From Solirubrobacterales bacterium (GTDB taxonomy: Bacteria; Actinomycetota; Thermoleophilia; Solirubrobacterales; 70-9): a DNA stretch of 51,674 bases. The stretch covers positions 1-51,674 of the forward strand of contig JAGQUR010000006.1 in assembly GCA_020438395.1 (NCBI GenBank). The letters are read 5' to 3'. Both the position numbers and the translations under genes were made by a program. The notes under the pieces were generated by a model. It worked only from the letters and a program-made list of their open reading frames with translations. It had not been told where the DNA came from and did not search any database. Below, piece by piece: positions 26,151 through 35,188 of the stretch (position 1 is the stretch's first letter; the number at the start of each line of letters is the position of its first letter).

Positions 26151-26806
26151 TTCCGGAAAACGTGTCAGGCTACCCGGACGTAAGGGGCCTAGATTCACAC
26201 GAGCGGACCTATCCGGCTTATCTCCGGCCGCCCGGTCGGAGCATTGGTGCTCAATGAAAACGCGTCGGCTGGGGACATACGGACTCCGGCGGCGCCCAGA
26301 CGCGAAAACCGCCAGACAGTGGTCGTTGGCCGAAATATCCAGCGGTTCTACCCGGAACCCCCGCCGGCGCCGCCGAGGTTGGAGAAATAACGACGCGAAC
26401 GCCTTGGCTCGGCGGAATCCGGGTGCCTTCGGCGCAACCGGCTCATCTCTCGTTCCAGACTCCAGGAAGAGGCTTAAAGCGAAAGCGAACGTGAGCACAA
26501 CCGATACGTTGATGAGATTCCCGCGCCGAGCTTCATCACTTTTAACAGAGCCTTGGCAGCTCAGGCAGCGAACCACTTTCTCCTCATGATGGGGTCTCAT
26601 CGAGGGGAGGCTCACTCGGACTACATATGGATGAGACCGCGCAAGCGGAGCGTTGAACCGCAGGGACCTCCGCCCAATCAATCAGCTTGCCCCGACTGCG
26701 GGACTCAAATGCGACTCGGCGCGCACGTGGGGACCTGGACGAACTACCTTTTCCTCAACGCCAATTGAGGAGATGGCGGGTGTCCCTTTGGGGCTAAGGT
26801 TGGTCT
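26151..26806. other. Intergenic stretch with no confident gene
   Basis: These 656 bases separate divergent transcription units. A minus-strand frame is open across most of it, continuous with the gene at 25410, but its residues are biased (Arg/Pro runs) and unlike a domain, except for a possible hydrophobic segment (VSVVLTFAFALSLFLE). On the plus strand a frame ending at 26768 has one zinc-ribbon-like CPDCGTQMRL and then stops; this may be a gene remnant. Promoters for the genes on either side presumably lie here. Confidence 0.4.
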
Positions 26807-27110
26807 ATGACTGAGGTTCGCTCAACTCTGATTTCGAGATGCGTCGATCAGGCGCGCGACCACCAGATGGAACTTCCTGATTTGCTGGCGGAGCTATCGA
26901 AGTTCGATGAGGTCTTTCTGAAGGTTCTGGACAGCCACTCTTCCCCGATTTCGGTTGGCCAGCTGGCTGCTGAGTCCAGACGGTTCGGAGGAACTACTGA
27001 AGAAGCTCGATCGGCTCGCTTATAGGTCGCTTCGGCACGAAAGCGTGGCTTGGTCACCATTTCGGACAGCTAGCTCGGCGCAGCTTCCGTTTGGACCGGG
27101 TTCCCATTCG
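26807..27110 (+). pseudogene. Probable frameshifted winged-helix regulator remnant
   Basis: From ATG 26807 the first frame reads like a helical N-terminus followed by the first half of a winged helix (HSSPISVGQLAAES), then becomes non-protein-like and stops at 27025. The frame at 26955 picks up with GSEELLKKLDRLAYRSLRHES, which looks like the missing second half. The switch is near 26975. A single frameshift would reconcile the two, so this is probably a degraded DNA-binding gene or, less likely, two tiny genes. Confidence 0.35.
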
Positions 27111-27429
27111 CCCGACTGCCGGACCAAGACGGGCAGACGAGAGCCAAGACGGTCAGGGAGGGAGACTTCATGGACCAATCCAAGGATTCGAGGGGCATGA
27201 ACAGACTTCCCCGGACAGTGGCGGCGGAAGGGGTCGTCGGCAGATCGAAGAGAATTTGAATGCCGGAACGACTGGCCAGGATTCGACGCTACGTATAAGA
27301 CACGTACTTATGCTACGGAAAAACACCGAACCGTTACGGTTTACTACTGAAACGGCTTGACGATCTCACATTCAGAGCCTAACCTTCAATTACAGTAATT
27401 TGTAGGTCGTCCATGAGGGGGTTTCTGGA
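27111..27429 (+). other. AT-richer leader region upstream of the exported cassette
   Basis: There is no firm gene. One small frame, ATG 27170 to stop 27259 (29 residues, MDQSKDSRGMNRLPRTVAAE...), has an excellent ribosome site GGGAGGGAGA and might be translated. From 27290 the composition turns A/T rich, with an imperfect inverted repeat ATAAG...CTTAT near 27296-27312 and ATTACAGTAAT near 27391. This is the likely promoter region of the four-gene cassette. The ATG at 27430 is preceded by GAGGGGG. Confidence 0.4.
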
Positions 27430-30400
27430 ATGAAACTGAGCGCAAGATGTGCCTCGCTACTTGGAGTATCGCTCGCGATGATCGCTGTGATGCTGCTCGC
27501 AGGTAGTTCCCTGTCCAATGCATCAGAGTCAGGTAATAGCGGTGGACCTCAGTTGATGCCTCTCTCTCCTCAGGAAGCTCAAAGGTTGCCCGGGGACGAT
27601 GCTTATGCCCAGGTGGTCCACGCAACTGAGGTCAGTCAAGCCAATTCTGCGGCCGATAGGCCCAGTGAAGAGGAGCTCCAGGCGCGCTTAGCTAGTCAAT
27701 ACTCCCACTTGGATTTGACCGGCGCTCAGATCAAACAACTCTTGAGCAATAAATTCTCGGGCGAATTTGCCGACCTAAACTTGGATACTGGTCGCGCAAT
27801 CTCGAATGAGTCAATCGTTAGGCTGTTAGACAACGCCACCGCGATTGTCCGGCGAGAAAATGGGGACAATGCTCTTCTTGAGTCGTCAAAGCCTCTCACA
27901 GCTGACGGATCGAGCGACGAGGCAGAATCTATAGATCTACGTCTGGAACCAACCGAGGGTGGGTTCGCTCCGAGCAACCCTGTAGTTCCTACGGTGATAC
28001 CGGATTCGTCGGATCACACGGTTGAGGTGGGTGATCTCGAGATTGCTCCGGATAGCGATGGACAAGCTTCGGATGGAATCAAGTTCGGCGAGAAAAACGT
28101 CCTCTATCCAAATGTGGGTGAGAACGTAGATGCTTTGGTCTCTCCAATATATGGCGGTATCGAGCTCTTCTACTTGGTACGAACCCCGAACATGGCGTCC
28201 CCGATTCGGTTTGTTGCCGACGTCCCCGAAGGAAGCCACCTGGAATCGGCTTCTGATGGAATCGAGATAGTAGGGACCGACGGAAGCCAATCATCCGGTC
28301 ACATCTATCCGCCTACGGCATCGGATGCGCAAGGACAGAACGTCCCCGTGCAAATGACACTTGGCGAAGGTGACGAAATCGAGATCTCCATCCCGCACGA
28401 CGTTTCGAAGTACGAGCTACCGATCCTCGTAGATCCGGCGATCACCGTCTCCGACAACTGGCAAGATGGGCCTGACGGAAACAACACACGCTCCTGGTAT
28501 CACGGCTACAACTACGGAGGGATGAGCTACTGGTCTTGGAATACAAACGCTAGTCCCTCCACGCTTTACGTGAACCGTACAACCTGCTACTCAGAACAAG
28601 GTCGGTATTGCTGGGGATCGGGCACAGGGCTCTATGCATATTCTAAGCCCAACACAAACTATCCAGCGAATACCTGGGGTCAATACTCCTACACCGCGCC
28701 TGGGGGAACCAATTCCAGAATCATTTCGGCCCAGATCGGTCCCCAGTACATGCACCGAAACAACTGCACAGGAGCTTCATATCCGCAAATGTATGCTGGA
28801 TTGTGGAAGCCAAGCAACAGTACTTGGGCCGACATGCAGACTTCCACGACCGGCCTGGCTGGGGTTTACTGGAACCTCACGGGCGGTGCGGGGGTAAAGA
28901 GTGTCATTAGCGGAGTCGGGTCTGGAGCGTCCGCCGTCAACATAGTTTGCTGGAGGGACTTCCTGACTGGAGGTGCCTACGTCGAACTGGGAGACGGGGG
29001 TACGGCGCCGAGCCTCTCTGGGGTCTCAATCGCCGGCTGGTCAAATGGAACTACTAAGGCGAGGATAGCTGGAGTCGCCACCGACACCGGGCTGGGTATT
29101 CGGCAAGTGAAAGTTACTGCGCCCGACCCAGATGTTGTCGACGCAAACGGTGCCTACGGAACGCAATCCTGGACAACACCGGTGCCGTCAGGCTCGTCAA
29201 GCCCATGCACGGGAAGCTCGTCAAGCCCGTGCCCAACCAGCCTCAATCTGTACGCAGGGACAGTCGCGGCCGAGTGGCATCCTGAACTCATGCCGAGTGG
29301 AATTCAACCGGTCACGGTTGAAGTCCAAAATGCTGTCGGTACCTGGAGCAATCCGATGACGGTCAACGTCAAGATCGACAACGAGGTTCCCATTATCGAC
29401 TTTGGCGGCACCATGCCCGAAATGGCAGACGATGTCACGTCTTCGACCAAGGATCTCACGGTTACGTTCGACGACGGATACGCGACCGCTGGAAGCGGTG
29501 TGGCATCTGAGGATCCAACCGCCGTTGAAGACTACAGCCAATATGGATCAGGAATGAAGGCGTATTCGATCTTGGTCGACGGCACTCTCGTCAAGAACGG
29601 GACGATTACCTGCTCCACCCAAAACTGCCCAGCGTCTGACCAGATCGAACTCCAAGGATCTCAACTGGCGGTAGGAGATCACTACATTCTCGCGCTCGGT
29701 CTCGATCAGATGAACCAGTTGGCGGTAAAGAGGCTTGACTACAGGGTCAAGGTACCGTCCTCGTCACCAGTAGGTACCGGAGGACCAATCGTTCACGTGA
29801 CCCGGGTCGAAGATGACAACGGTGTCCGGCAAGAATTGGACGAATCCTGGGGTGTCCCCGGATCGCCACAGGGGCGAACCGAGTTCCCCGACGGCTCGTA
29901 CCAAACGAGGAGTACAGTGGCATGCGGCAGCGTGGACATGGAAATCGGTGGCAATTGTGAGGAATACCGCCGAGTCACCAAAGTCGGGGTAGACGAAGCG
30001 GAGCCCGTTTATGACTTTGAATCCACCTCAAGCGCAGAACTCGGCGATCAACAGCTCCCCACTGGCGCTGAGGGAACTATGGGTGTCGGCTCACCATCGG
30101 TCTCCCCGACCGCAACCGGACCGCTGGCCAGCGTCCTGGAGACTGGGCAAGATTTCCCTGGAGGTTCATCCGGAAAGACATTCAAGAAGTATGTCTTGAC
30201 AGATACGGAAGGCACATACACATACACTCAAGAGGCTAGCACCGGTCTCCCTATCCGGGAGGCGTTTACGTCACCAGATGGAATTGTCTACGCCGTAATC
30301 TACAACTACGATCCATCTACGTATAAAACTAGCGATCTCCCATCGACATTCTTCTCTCCCCCAGAGCCGGCAGGCTCCGTCGACACAACTAAAGTCAGGG

Positions 30401-30999
30401 TGTACGAACCCGGAAACGTTGATACGGTCGAAGATTCCGAAACGGGGAATCCCGTAGACACACAATTTGTGGGAGAGGCAAACAACATTCCTGACGTGGG
30501 GCGGGTCTGCCTAGATAATGTTGCCGTTGTCGACGAAGACATTGGTTACGACCCCGATGAGACATTTGCTCCGCCGAGTCCCGACCCCCTGACGCCGAAC
30601 GACGACCTGCATGGTCCGTCGACAAGGGTAGTGGCGACCTACGAGAAGCCGATTGCGACCGCGACCTGCGATGACGTGCGGGATCAAGCACGGCAATATT
30701 CCACGCTGGCAAATTCACTTTCCACGGGTTCTTTCGATGTCATATCCATGGACGCTGACTCAACCAACGCGCAATCTTGGGTGACGGTGATCTCTAGCGA
30801 CTCGGGGATTCCCGTTTCCACTCCCGCATTGACCAGAAGCAGCACGTCTCTCTATTACACGAGCCAGGACAGTCCGAGTGACATGCCAAGCCAAACACAG
30901 GCTATTACCAGATTCACGGACACATCGGTGATATACGAAGGGGACTTTGACCCTAGCGCCAGTCTTTCGCTACGGGCTGAAACGGAGGATATGCCATGA
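27430..30999 (+). CDS. Large exported protein resembling the N-terminal module of RHS/teneurin-like proteins
   Basis: This 1189-residue protein has a signal peptide (SLLGVSLAMIAVMLLAGSSLSNA). Around residues 215-340 it shows a run familiar from the N-terminal part of actinobacterial RHS-repeat wall proteins: SPIRFVADVPEGSHL, a DAQGQNVPV segment, IPHDVSKYELPILVDP. Later come a Trp/Tyr-rich, cysteine-containing domain (about 350-520) and Ig-like segments (GMKAYSILVDGTLV, about 715). A final part contains LTDTEGTYTYTQEASTGLPIREAFTSPDG, like lipoprotein-sorting folds. No RHS YD-repeats and no toxin domain follow. It overlaps the next gene as ATGA. Composition is AT-richer than the chromosome. Function is unknown; a surface or conflict role is possible. 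Confidence 0.6.
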   Translation: MKLSARCASLLGVSLAMIAVMLLAGSSLSNASESGNSGGPQLMPLSPQEAQRLPGDDAYAQVVHATEVSQANSAADRPSEEELQARLASQYSHLDLTGAQIKQLLSNKFSGEFADLNLDTGRAISNESIVRLLDNATAIVRRENGDNALLESSKPLTADGSSDEAESIDLRLEPTEGGFAPSNPVVPTVIPDSSDHTVEVGDLEIAPDSDGQASDGIKFGEKNVLYPNVGENVDALVSPIYGGIELFYLVRTPNMASPIRFVADVPEGSHLESASDGIEIVGTDGSQSSGHIYPPTASDAQGQNVPVQMTLGEGDEIEISIPHDVSKYELPILVDPAITVSDNWQDGPDGNNTRSWYHGYNYGGMSYWSWNTNASPSTLYVNRTTCYSEQGRYCWGSGTGLYAYSKPNTNYPANTWGQYSYTAPGGTNSRIISAQIGPQYMHRNNCTGASYPQMYAGLWKPSNSTWADMQTSTTGLAGVYWNLTGGAGVKSVISGVGSGASAVNIVCWRDFLTGGAYVELGDGGTAPSLSGVSIAGWSNGTTKARIAGVATDTGLGIRQVKVTAPDPDVVDANGAYGTQSWTTPVPSGSSSPCTGSSSSPCPTSLNLYAGTVAAEWHPELMPSGIQPVTVEVQNAVGTWSNPMTVNVKIDNEVPIIDFGGTMPEMADDVTSSTKDLTVTFDDGYATAGSGVASEDPTAVEDYSQYGSGMKAYSILVDGTLVKNGTITCSTQNCPASDQIELQGSQLAVGDHYILALGLDQMNQLAVKRLDYRVKVPSSSPVGTGGPIVHVTRVEDDNGVRQELDESWGVPGSPQGRTEFPDGSYQTRSTVACGSVDMEIGGNCEEYRRVTKVGVDEAEPVYDFESTSSAELGDQQLPTGAEGTMGVGSPSVSPTATGPLASVLETGQDFPGGSSGKTFKKYVLTDTEGTYTYTQEASTGLPIREAFTSPDGIVYAVIYNYDPSTYKTSDLPSTFFSPPEPAGSVDTTKVRVYEPGNVDTVEDSETGNPVDTQFVGEANNIPDVGRVCLDNVAVVDEDIGYDPDETFAPPSPDPLTPNDDLHGPSTRVVATYEKPIATATCDDVRDQARQYSTLANSLSTGSFDVISMDADSTNAQSWVTVISSDSGIPVSTPALTRSSTSLYYTSQDSPSDMPSQTQAITRFTDTSVIYEGDFDPSASLSLRAETEDMP

Positions 31000-31820
31000 A
31001 ATACGGACGGTTGATTGCTATTTTCCTTGCTGTGGTCATAGTGGGAAGCGTTGCGGCTCAGGGTTCCAGTGCGCATCTGAAATTTCCCAACGGACATTGG
31101 GCCATATCGGGTCTTACCTTCAGTGACACAACAAAGGAGTCACCGACGGACCCAATCACTCTCGTGTTCTCAGGTCCTGGAGGGCACGGCAACACCAATG
31201 CTTTCGACATGGTCAATCGCTTCTGGCAAAACAAGGGCAACATGGGTCCGCACGATCCCATCATCAAGGTGCCACACCTAGAGATATGCCCGATCACAGG
31301 TACATATCTGAGGTACGCGAGGCCCGGGGGCGCGGTAACGGGAATCACGAACGCTACGGCCGTAACGGGATTTCACCATTCAGGGTGTTTGGATCAATTC
31401 CACATGAGGATTTGGAGTTCCAGGTTGCACCGGAATTACTACCATCCCAACGTAGACGGAAATCAATGGTCGGTGGCCGGGGTACATTGGGACAATTACA
31501 TTGGTCCTGGGGCTGAGTGCGCAAAGCACCCTACTACCTCGTGTCTCCTACAGATTGGTCCCGAGATCGTCGGTTGTGTCAAGAACGAGAGTTGTCACGG
31601 CCGCCAAATCCAGTTCGAAACAGCTGCTTATGTGGCCTGGAAACAGCTCGGGGACAACTTCTGTTCGCTGAGAAGGTGGCGACGCCTACCTGGATCGCAG
31701 ACAGGACGAACCCACTCAAGTAATTACGATTACAGCGACGGGGTTCTCACGTGGATATCGACAGCGCGGATCGGAGATGATCCTGAGTGTCACTATGCGT
31801 CCGGATTGCTACCAGGATAG
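30996..31820 (+). CDS. Exported cysteine-rich protein of unknown function
   Basis: This 274-residue protein has a signal peptide (LIAIFLAVVIVGSVAAQGSSA) and starts inside the stop of the preceding gene. The mature part is rich in His, Trp, Gly and Cys (FHHSGCLDQFHMRIW, GVHWDNY, KNESCHGRQIQFE). It has an early GPGGHGNTNAFDMVNRFW block and two neighbouring cysteine clusters, suggesting a disulfide-bonded extracellular domain. I do not recognise the family. A conserved His-rich centre could bind metal or be catalytic, but no established motif is seen. Translational coupling ties it to the 1189-residue protein. Confidence 0.6.
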   Translation: MKYGRLIAIFLAVVIVGSVAAQGSSAHLKFPNGHWAISGLTFSDTTKESPTDPITLVFSGPGGHGNTNAFDMVNRFWQNKGNMGPHDPIIKVPHLEICPITGTYLRYARPGGAVTGITNATAVTGFHHSGCLDQFHMRIWSSRLHRNYYHPNVDGNQWSVAGVHWDNYIGPGAECAKHPTTSCLLQIGPEIVGCVKNESCHGRQIQFETAAYVAWKQLGDNFCSLRRWRRLPGSQTGRTHSSNYDYSDGVLTWISTARIGDDPECHYASGLLPG

Positions 31821-31955
31821 CGGCCTAATGAGGGTCCTTAATCTCCGGCAAAAAGGGACGGATTCCTCGATCGGAAGTCTGGTTGGCAGCAATTTTGGCG
31901 ATCAAAGGTTTCTAAGGTCAAAGCAGGGAACCAAGAGATTGAGGATGGTTTGAAA

Positions 31956-32522
31956 ATGAGATGGCTGAAGGGGTTGACGGTCGCCATTGCGCTTCTTGCG
32001 TCGCTGGGTGGATTCAGTACCGCGACAGCGCAGCAGAAGTGGGAAGGCCCGACGATTGCTCACGGCACCAGCAAAGGGGGAATCAACTGGCGAATATGGG
32101 GCGTTCGCGCGGGCGCGGGCCTTTTTACGGTGGAATTCGGAGCCTCGATGAAGTTGCCTGTCAAGTTTGATCGAACTGAGGTCAGCGGCTTCGCTTTCGC
32201 GATAGACCCCCGTGAACGCTTCCCTTCGGTTGTGTCTATAAGAAGGCAGAATCTTGGTCCGAGAAGCGAAACATGTGCGGCCGGAATAGCGACAGGTCGA
32301 GCAAAGTACCTCGTGTTTACCATGCGGTCTGGAAGGGCATTTCGACGAGAAACCCTCCACGTTGGGGATGCTCTAGCGGAGCGTTGGCCCGACTTGGCGC
32401 GACTCCGGTACTTCAACGAGTACTTTCACAATGGTCAGCTGCCCACCCGCGTCGCGGCGGTGAGCGCGTCCGGGAGAGTATTGGGTCGCTACAACTTTCC
32501 CCCTGTCGGCAAGAGAAGATGA
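31956..32522 (+). CDS. Small exported protein of unknown function
   Basis: This 188-residue protein starts at ATG 31956, placed 10 bases after GAGGA; a TTG two codons earlier is too close to that site. It has a signal peptide (LTVAIALLASLGGFSTATAQ). The mature part reads as beta-rich (INWRIWGVRAGAGLFTVEFGAS, GFAFAIDPRERFPSVVSI) with a single cysteine and a C-terminal half containing RRETLHVGDALAERWPDL. No family is recognised. It overlaps the next gene as ATGA, and 135 bases without a clear terminator separate it from the gene before. Confidence 0.55.
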   Translation: MRWLKGLTVAIALLASLGGFSTATAQQKWEGPTIAHGTSKGGINWRIWGVRAGAGLFTVEFGASMKLPVKFDRTEVSGFAFAIDPRERFPSVVSIRRQNLGPRSETCAAGIATGRAKYLVFTMRSGRAFRRETLHVGDALAERWPDLARLRYFNEYFHNGQLPTRVAAVSASGRVLGRYNFPPVGKRR

Positions 32523-33067
32523 GAGTCGGCCAAGTCCTTGCTTTCATGGTTGGATGCGTCGGTCTGTTAATAGCTGGCTGCGATTCTGACCATCGTGCCA
32601 ACCGCGAATTTGGAGTCAACTACTCGATAAACCGCAACGCCAAAGCCTCTTGGGCCGTTGACGGAGCTCAAGAGGCCGTAGACCGGGACAAGCTTGGTCT
32701 GGCAGAAGCGTATCTGCGGCAACTCCGCAGCTGGCACTACGGCATTCCCGTCGCGGCCCCGAACGACTCACCTAAGAGCTTCGAAGAGCTCATGGCCATG
32801 GCCAACAGCCTGGAGATCCGAACCGGCAGAAGCGTCGAGAGGGAGACTGAAGCCCTTAGTGCCCGAGATAGGACGCAAGCCGAGCTGGAACGAGCGATGC
32901 AGAAGATGCTCCAAGCCCAAATTGATGACCTGATCTCCTCAAACGACTTGGAGTCCCTCAGCGAAGGGGTCAGTTCCGAGGACTCGTACGAAGCTCAAGT
33001 TGAGAGGGTCCACAGGAATCTTAACCGCAAGTTTGGAGCGAAACTTGCGCGAGAATCAAATCAGTAG
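32519..33067 (+). CDS. Small lipoprotein of unknown function
   Basis: This 182-residue protein starts at the ATG overlapping the previous stop. Its N-terminus is a lipoprotein signal with lipobox LIAGC (Cys21). The mature protein is highly charged and helical, with a probable coiled coil (RETEALSARDRTQAELERAMQKMLQAQIDDLI, about 105-145). It is the last gene of the exported cassette, likely anchored to the outer face of the membrane. No family is recognised. Confidence 0.55.
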   Translation: MRVGQVLAFMVGCVGLLIAGCDSDHRANREFGVNYSINRNAKASWAVDGAQEAVDRDKLGLAEAYLRQLRSWHYGIPVAAPNDSPKSFEELMAMANSLEIRTGRSVERETEALSARDRTQAELERAMQKMLQAQIDDLISSNDLESLSEGVSSEDSYEAQVERVHRNLNRKFGAKLARESNQ

Positions 33068-33166
33068 CGACCAAGGTCGGGTCTGCCCCGGGTCTGGTTG
33101 ACACCTCAAGTCCGAGCCTGCGTCCTCACGCCGGCGCCTCCATTGGGTCCGGTGGCCCAGATCTAA

Positions 33167-33598
33167 CTAAACGGACCCGGTGGAACTGAGCCGAAAGGGC
33201 TCCCGAAACCGCCGAGGATCGCGCTGTTCGATGATCTCGACAACCTCCTGCCGCTTGCTCTCCGCTCGTCCGTGAGGATCGCAGCTGAGCTCCTCAAGTC
33301 TCATGATCGCTTCCGCGAGCTCGACTCCCTCGTCAAGAAGTACGAACAAGAAACCCTCGCAATCCACCCACGGTCGGTCGTTCTCGTCAAAGTTCCGGAC
33401 GTACGAGCGCCAAAGACTCACCCAGCCCACGCGAACAAGTTCGAGAAGCCGTCGTACAAGGACGTCAGAATCAAGTGGGACCAACCTGTCCAGCTCGTGT
33501 AGGAGGAGACCGCTCTCCTCCGAGATCCGGAGTGCCCCAAGGACCGCCATGGTTCCCGGTCGTTGAATCAGATCGAGTGGTTCCGCCGGATCAAACAA
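33167..33598 (-). CDS. Winged-helix regulator, HxlR-like, divergent
   Basis: This 143-residue protein has an HxlR-like layout: IQRPGTMAVLGALRISEESGLLLHELDRLVPLDSDVLVRRLLELVRVGWVSL corresponds to the helix-turn-helix and wing entry. The rest is more divergent than its two neighbours and there is no obvious sensor domain. It starts at a TTG, so the exact start is uncertain. It is the last of four tandem winged-helix genes on this strand and converges with the lipoprotein gene ending at 33067. Confidence 0.55.
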   Translation of the reverse strand: MFDPAEPLDLIQRPGTMAVLGALRISEESGLLLHELDRLVPLDSDVLVRRLLELVRVGWVSLWRSYVRNFDENDRPWVDCEGFLFVLLDEGVELAEAIMRLEELSCDPHGRAESKRQEVVEIIEQRDPRRFREPFRLSSTGSV

Positions 33599-33667
33599 AG
33601 GTGAACCCCATCAAACCACCCTTGACGTTAGCGCGTCTTGATTGTCGTCGGGCAAGCCTCAGTGAAA

Positions 33668-34000
33668 CTACGCCGCGATGACAGGAAGGTCCTGACGCCG
33701 CGATACTTCGTCGAGTACTGAGGCCGCCTCAGCCAAGTGACGGCCCGGGGCGGTGAGCGAGTATCGAGTCGCGAGGGGAGGTCCCAACTCCACATCTCGC
33801 TGGACCATTCCAGCTTCTCTGAGTTCGACCAGCCGGCTAACGAGAGTCTGTCGGCTTACCGAATCCAGCGACCTAGCAACTTCGCTAAATCGAAGCTCCC
33901 CTTCCTTCTCAAGTAGAAGCAGAATCTCAACGGTGCCCAGCCGACGGAACACTTGCCTGAAGATTGGCTCGCTTCCGGGGCTGTTTGCGGCGCTGGTCAT
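33668..34000 (-). CDS. HxlR-family transcriptional regulator
   Basis: This 110-residue protein matches the HxlR winged helix: FRRLGTVEILLLLEKEGELRFSEVARSLDSVSRQTLVSRLVELREAGMVQRDVELGPPLATRYSLTAPGRHL. HxlR proteins are one-domain regulators, often redox- or aldehyde-responsive through a cysteine, but no cysteine is present here. The ATG at 34000 is preferred over a TTG at 34033 because that TTG lies in a good promoter -35 whose -10 is six bases from the ATG. It lies 69 bp from the next regulator downstream. Confidence 0.8.
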   Translation of the reverse strand: MTSAANSPGSEPIFRQVFRRLGTVEILLLLEKEGELRFSEVARSLDSVSRQTLVSRLVELREAGMVQRDVELGPPLATRYSLTAPGRHLAEAASVLDEVSRRQDLPVIAA

Positions 34001-34006
34001 TCCCCA

Positions 34007-34033
34007 ATGATAGAGCGGTCGGTACCTAGTCAA
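34007..34033 (-). promoter_or_regulatory. Predicted leaderless promoter of the HxlR gene
   Basis: On the minus strand TTGACT (34033-34028) and TATCAT (34012-34007) are separated by 15 bp, and six bases lie between the -10 and the ATG at 34000. This spacing would start the transcript at the start codon. The spacer is slightly short, so confidence is moderate. Confidence 0.45.
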
Positions 34034-34083
34034 GGAGACTAGACGTGCTTGGTCCTCACACCAAAGGAGAATCGGAAAGCGAT

Positions 34084-34458
34084 CTATCTCTTCTTAGAAG
34101 ACTTGCTGCCCACTCGCACCAGAATCTCCGCCGCTTCAGCTACTTCGGTTCCGAGGGCGGTGAGTGAGTACCAGGTAGAAACGGGCGGGCCGTCGTTTAC
34201 ACGGCGATGGACGATTTCAAGAGAGTCGAGCTCATTGAGGCGGCTCACCAGGGTTTGCTTTGAAATTGACGGGATTGCTTCGAGTACATCGCGCATCCGC
34301 AACTCCTCGTCGCTTTGCAGAAGGGTCAGCAGCTCGATCGTTCCACGCTTCTGGAATGTCTTCCAGAGCTCGGGCTCCTCTTCTCGAGGTGATCTACCGA
34401 TGCTGCGAACGTTGGGGTCGGTCTTCCCCGGCTGCACTCGTGAGTCCCTTTCTGTCAA
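34084..34458 (-). CDS. HxlR-family transcriptional regulator, second copy
   Basis: This 124-residue paralogue of the neighbouring gene has the same core: FQKRGTIELLTLLQSDEELRMRDVLEAIPSISKQTLVSRLNELDSLEIVHRRVNDGPPVSTWYSLTALG, without cysteine. The N-terminal ~30 residues are polar and disordered. The start is a TTG; a GTG at 34437 seven codons later is also possible. Both copies share the QTLVSRL recognition helix, so they may bind related operators. It is separated from the MarR-type gene upstream by a strong terminator hairpin. Confidence 0.75.
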   Translation of the reverse strand: MTERDSRVQPGKTDPNVRSIGRSPREEEPELWKTFQKRGTIELLTLLQSDEELRMRDVLEAIPSISKQTLVSRLNELDSLEIVHRRVNDGPPVSTWYSLTALGTEVAEAAEILVRVGSKSSKKR

Positions 34459-34527
34459 TGGCCCGGTAGTTCTCCGAGCTAGCCCACCTTAGCGCTCCAC
34501 AGAGGGTCAAGGGACCTAGAAGGCGCG

Positions 34528-34558
34528 CTTCCCCGATCGCTTCATGCGGTCGGGGAAG
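34528..34558 (-). terminator. Terminator hairpin after the MarR-type gene
   Basis: A 13-bp stem (CTTCCCCGATCGC pairing with GCGGTCGGGGAAG, one G-T pair) encloses the loop TTCAT. A smaller hairpin (AAGTTCG...CGAACTT) adjoins it near 34557-34577. Both lie downstream of the minus-strand gene ending at 34653. Confidence 0.65.
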
Positions 34559-34652
34559 TTCGGGCAGTGCGAACTTCGCGTCCGCCATGACAGCTATTCG
34601 TTAAGTGGTCCAACAGATTGGACTTATTCCATGGCCCTTGACCGAACTGGAC

Positions 34653-35015
34653 CTAGAGACTCGCTTTGTACTCCCTCAGGAGATCCGCTCCTTGTTGGGT
34701 AACAGTGATGAGCTTGCGCCGCTTATCGCCGAGGTCGGGTTCCACGCTCAGCAGCCCTCTCTTCGTCAACGCCGCGATCGGTTCGCTGACCGAATTCTGC
34801 TCTACCAAGATGTTGTCGGCCACCTTGGTCGGCGAGGTCGGCTCCAGTTCAGCTACCGAGACGAGGACCTGGAGTTCAAGGGCATCGAAGTCTCCGAACC
34901 CGCCTCGAGGAAAGTCACGCCGGGTCTTGCGAAGGCTCCTCGTCATCCCGGCGAACTCTCTGGCCTCCTGGGCCGAGAAGAACCCGCCTTGATCTTGCAA
35001 CGGATCTTGCGACAT
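34653..35015 (-). CDS. MarR-family transcriptional regulator
   Basis: This 120-residue protein shows the MarR winged helix: FDALELQVLVSVAELEPTSPTKVADNILVEQNSVSEPIAALTKRGLLSVEPDLGDKRRKLITVTQQGADLL, including the DxRxx wing (DLGDKRRKL). It is shorter than typical MarR (about 145), lacking much of the C-terminal dimerisation helix. The ATG at 35015 is clear. It is the first of four winged-helix genes in a row and lies 173 bp from the divergent transposase gene. It may control neighbouring island genes. Confidence 0.75.
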   Translation of the reverse strand: MSQDPLQDQGGFFSAQEAREFAGMTRSLRKTRRDFPRGGFGDFDALELQVLVSVAELEPTSPTKVADNILVEQNSVSEPIAALTKRGLLSVEPDLGDKRRKLITVTQQGADLLREYKASL

Positions 35016-35115
35016 TACATCGGTTTCCGATCTAGTTTCGCCTCAGGTCTTGTCCAGGAATGCCTGAGTGAGAGGGGGAGCAATGACGTAGATCCACTAC
35101 GCCACTTCGATTGAC

Positions 35116-35175
35116 CCGGCCCGAGGGCCGGACCCCTCTTGTATGTCGATGAGCCAGCACCGCGGTTCTGGCTCA
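35116..35175. repeat. Two hairpins upstream of the transposase gene
   Basis: CCGGCCC, GA, GGGCCGG (35116-35131) forms a 7-bp stem, and TGAGCCAG...CTGGCTCA (35150-35157 with 35168-35175) an 8-bp stem just before the ribosome site AGGAA. The second could limit transposase expression by occluding the ribosome site or block read-through from outside. Confidence 0.4.
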
Positions 35176-35188
35176 GACAGGAAACGTG

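Noticed and set aside
26553-26768. Small zinc-ribbon gene (CPDCGTQM)
   Set aside because: Only one CxxC pair occurs before the stop and the N-terminal part looks random; treated as a possible remnant only.
27170-27259. 29-residue small protein with strong ribosome site
   Set aside because: No homology, and the residues look like readings of noncoding DNA; mentioned under the intergenic region instead of as a gene.
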